This document shows positions 5,283 through 6,641 of a stretch of 6,641 nt of DNA, in pieces. Position 1 is the first letter of the stretch; every line of letters begins with the position of its first letter. The stretch is from Acidimicrobiaceae bacterium. GTDB lineage: Bacteria; Actinomycetota; Acidimicrobiia; Acidimicrobiales; Microtrichaceae. Location of the stretch: contig DORQ01000229.1 of assembly GCA_003514205.1 (NCBI GenBank), forward strand, positions 1 to 6,641. The letters run 5' to 3'. The notes under the pieces are model-generated. The model had not been told where the DNA came from. It did not search any database and saw only the letters and a list, made by a program, of their open reading frames with translations. The position numbers and the translations under genes were made by a program.

Positions 5283-6287
5283 ATGCTTGATGATCGAAAG
5301 TCCGCAATTCTTCGTGCCGTAGTGCAGACCTATATCGAGACAGCGCAACCCGTTGGCTCCACCCACATTGTGGAGGCGACCGAGGTTGGCGTGTCTCCAG
5401 CAACGGTTCGTAGCGACATGACATTGCTTGAGCGCGAAGGCTACCTGATGCAGCCCCATACATCGGCTGGTCGAGTGCCAACAGAGAAGGGGTACCGTCA
5501 TTTCGTTGATGCGATTGGGCCTGGCGAGCTGAGCGCAGATCATGCTCGGACGGTTCGAGGATTCTTCGCCAAGGCACATGGTGAACTCGACGAGATGTTA
5601 CGATCCACCTCGCGGTTGCTCTCAACGGTCACGTCAACTGCAGCGGTGGTCACGACCGACGTTAAGGACTCAACGACGATTCGTTCGGTGCAACTCGTGG
5701 ACTTGTCGCCCACGCTGTACCTCATCGTCGCGGTGCTTTCCTCGGGAGAGCTCGTCAAAAAGTCTGTCGATCATTCGGAGGAGCTCTCCGCCGACAATGT
5801 TGGATGGGCGAGTCGAGCGCTTGCGGGCCATCTCGTCGGCGCAAGAATTGGCGAGGTCACGGTACCTCCAAGTGCTGGCGAGCCAGAGGTTGATCTGCTG
5901 GTTACCGAAGCAGTGGAGGCCCTGCAGAAGGCCCTGAACCAGTCACGGAACAGCGCTTATGTGGAGGGGACGTCCAACATCGCCCTGTCCTTGGATCTCA
6001 CATCGAATCTGAAGTCAGTGTTGGAGCTGCTCGAGCAGCAGTTAACTGTTGTCTCGTTGCTTCGTGACGTCATGGATCGAGGGATGACGGTAGCGATTGG
6101 TTCCGAAAGCGGAATTGCGCCACTCGCAGAGTGTTCGCTGGTTCTCGCTCCCTATGAAGTCGACGGGGAACGAGCCGGCACGATTGGTGTGTTGGGTCCG
6201 ACACGGATGAACTACACCGAGACCGTTGCAGCTGTGGCGGTGATCTCTCAGAGGCTGAGCAAGATGCTCACCGAAGGTTCGAAGTAA
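5283..6287 (+). CDS. hrcA: Heat-inducible transcription repressor HrcA
   Basis: HrcA binds CIRCE operators and represses chaperone genes in the cytoplasm. Its active fold depends on GroEL in studied bacteria, so repression eases when chaperones are busy. The product from ATG 5283 has 334 residues, a normal length. The N-terminal winged helix (about 1-70) shows the family's hallmark run: a helix starting DDRKSAILRAVVQTYIETAQ, then PVGS (23-26), the recognition helix VSPATVRSDMTLLEREGYL (37-55), then PHTSAGRVPTEKGYRHFVD. The GAF-like and dimerisation regions follow, with IGVLGPTRMNY near the C-terminus, also typical of the family. A GTG at 5274 in the CIRCE right arm is in frame and would add MPA; the ATG is preferred because family members normally begin close to it. 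With CIRCE touching the ATG there is no room for a normal ribosome binding site, which suggests a leaderless or near-leaderless mRNA. hemW, often between lepA and hrcA, is absent here. Confidence 0.96.
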   Translation: MLDDRKSAILRAVVQTYIETAQPVGSTHIVEATEVGVSPATVRSDMTLLEREGYLMQPHTSAGRVPTEKGYRHFVDAIGPGELSADHARTVRGFFAKAHGELDEMLRSTSRLLSTVTSTAAVVTTDVKDSTTIRSVQLVDLSPTLYLIVAVLSSGELVKKSVDHSEELSADNVGWASRALAGHLVGARIGEVTVPPSAGEPEVDLLVTEAVEALQKALNQSRNSAYVEGTSNIALSLDLTSNLKSVLELLEQQLTVVSLLRDVMDRGMTVAIGSESGIAPLAECSLVLAPYEVDGERAGTIGVLGPTRMNYTETVAAVAVISQRLSKMLTEGSK

Positions 6288-6303
6288 GGGTACGAGTCGG
6301 TAG

Positions 6304-6641
6304 ATGACCACAGATTATTACGAGTTGCTCGGCGTGAGCCGCAGTGCAACAGCAGATGAGATTAAGAAGGCATATCGCCGCGAAGCTCGAATCCATCATC
6401 CTGATGCGAACCCTGGCAACGACGATTCAGACGCCGTGTTCAAGCAGCTCTCCCAGGCCTATGAAGTATTGAGTGATCCCGACAAGCGGGCACGATATGA
6501 CCGGTTCGGACCCGAGGGAGTTTCGGGTGGCGGTGACCCGTTTGCGGGCGGCGGCCTTGGCGACATTTTCGAGGCGTTCTTCGGCGGCGGCGGATTCGGC
6601 GGTGGTCGTAGCCGCGGGCCGGCCGGACCGCCTCGTGGACC
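6304..6641 (+). CDS. dnaJ: Chaperone DnaJ, N-terminal part (cut by window end)
   Basis: DnaJ delivers unfolded proteins to DnaK and stimulates its ATPase. About 112 residues are visible and the frame is still open at the edge. It opens [20 protein letters not shown], has HPD at residues 32-34 in HHPDANPG, and continues [24 protein letters not shown], a complete J domain (about 1-70). The Gly/Phe region follows, with the DIF motif in [16 protein letters not shown], then GRSRGPAGP. This matches the layout of full-length actinobacterial DnaJ of the DnaJ2 type, which sits next to hrcA. The zinc-finger and substrate-binding domains would lie beyond the window. It starts 16 bases after the hrcA stop, so it is very likely in the same operon and under the same CIRCE control. 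The ribosome binding site is weak: only an AAGG overlapping the hrcA stop, far from the ATG. Confidence 0.95.
   Translation, partial: MTTDYYELLGVSRSATADEIKKAYRREARIHHPDANPGNDDSDAVFKQLSQAYEVLSDPDKRARYDRFGPEGVSGGGDPFAGGGLGDIFEAFFGGGGFGGGRSRGPAGPPRG

Noticed and set aside
1..6641. Insertion sequences, CRISPR arrays, phage genes, toxin-antitoxin pairs, attachment sites
   Set aside because: No transposase motifs, spaced direct repeats, terminal inverted repeats or tRNA-associated duplications were seen on either strand.

Overview
The window looks like chromosomal housekeeping DNA from an actinobacterium (Actinomycetota). It is moderately GC-rich. The order holA, rpsT on the opposite strand, lepA, hrcA, dnaJ is the actinobacterial arrangement. 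GTG starts are favoured for rpsT and lepA, and hrcA carries an inverted repeat of the CIRCE type found in this phylum. Genus and species cannot be read from this stretch.

Layout. Positions 2-553 hold the 3' end of an unidentified reading frame that began before the window. By gene order it should be the tail of comEC, but nothing in the residues confirms that. Its stop overlaps the start of holA (550-1551, DNA polymerase III delta subunit) by four bases. A stem-loop follows holA. Then comes a 1.3 kb segment not usual between holA and rpsT: a small predicted lipoprotein (1729-2178), a candidate 58-residue minus-strand ORF (2201-2377), and a two-helix membrane protein with a probable PH-like C-terminal domain (2370-2870). 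rpsT (ribosomal protein S20) runs on the minus strand from 3127 to 2867 and shares its CTAG stop palindrome with the membrane protein gene. A 254-base divergent spacer leads to lepA (3382-5169, elongation factor 4). A 113-base control region ending in a CIRCE operator precedes hrcA (5283-6287, heat-shock repressor). dnaJ (from 6304) follows 16 bases later and is cut by the window edge after its J domain and part of its Gly/Phe region.

How it works together. holA, rpsT and lepA serve DNA replication and translation. hrcA and dnaJ form a heat-shock operon in which HrcA is expected to repress its own transcription, and that of dnaJ, through the CIRCE site. The lipoprotein, the small ORF and the membrane protein have no assigned function and are the least explained part.

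No mobile element, CRISPR array, phage gene, tRNA or rRNA was seen. Nothing here amounts to a clearly new multi-gene system. The points most worth a second look are the CIRCE/start-codon architecture of hrcA with an 11-base copy of its right half upstream, the overlooked small ORF at 2201-2377, and the uncharacterised genes between holA and rpsT.
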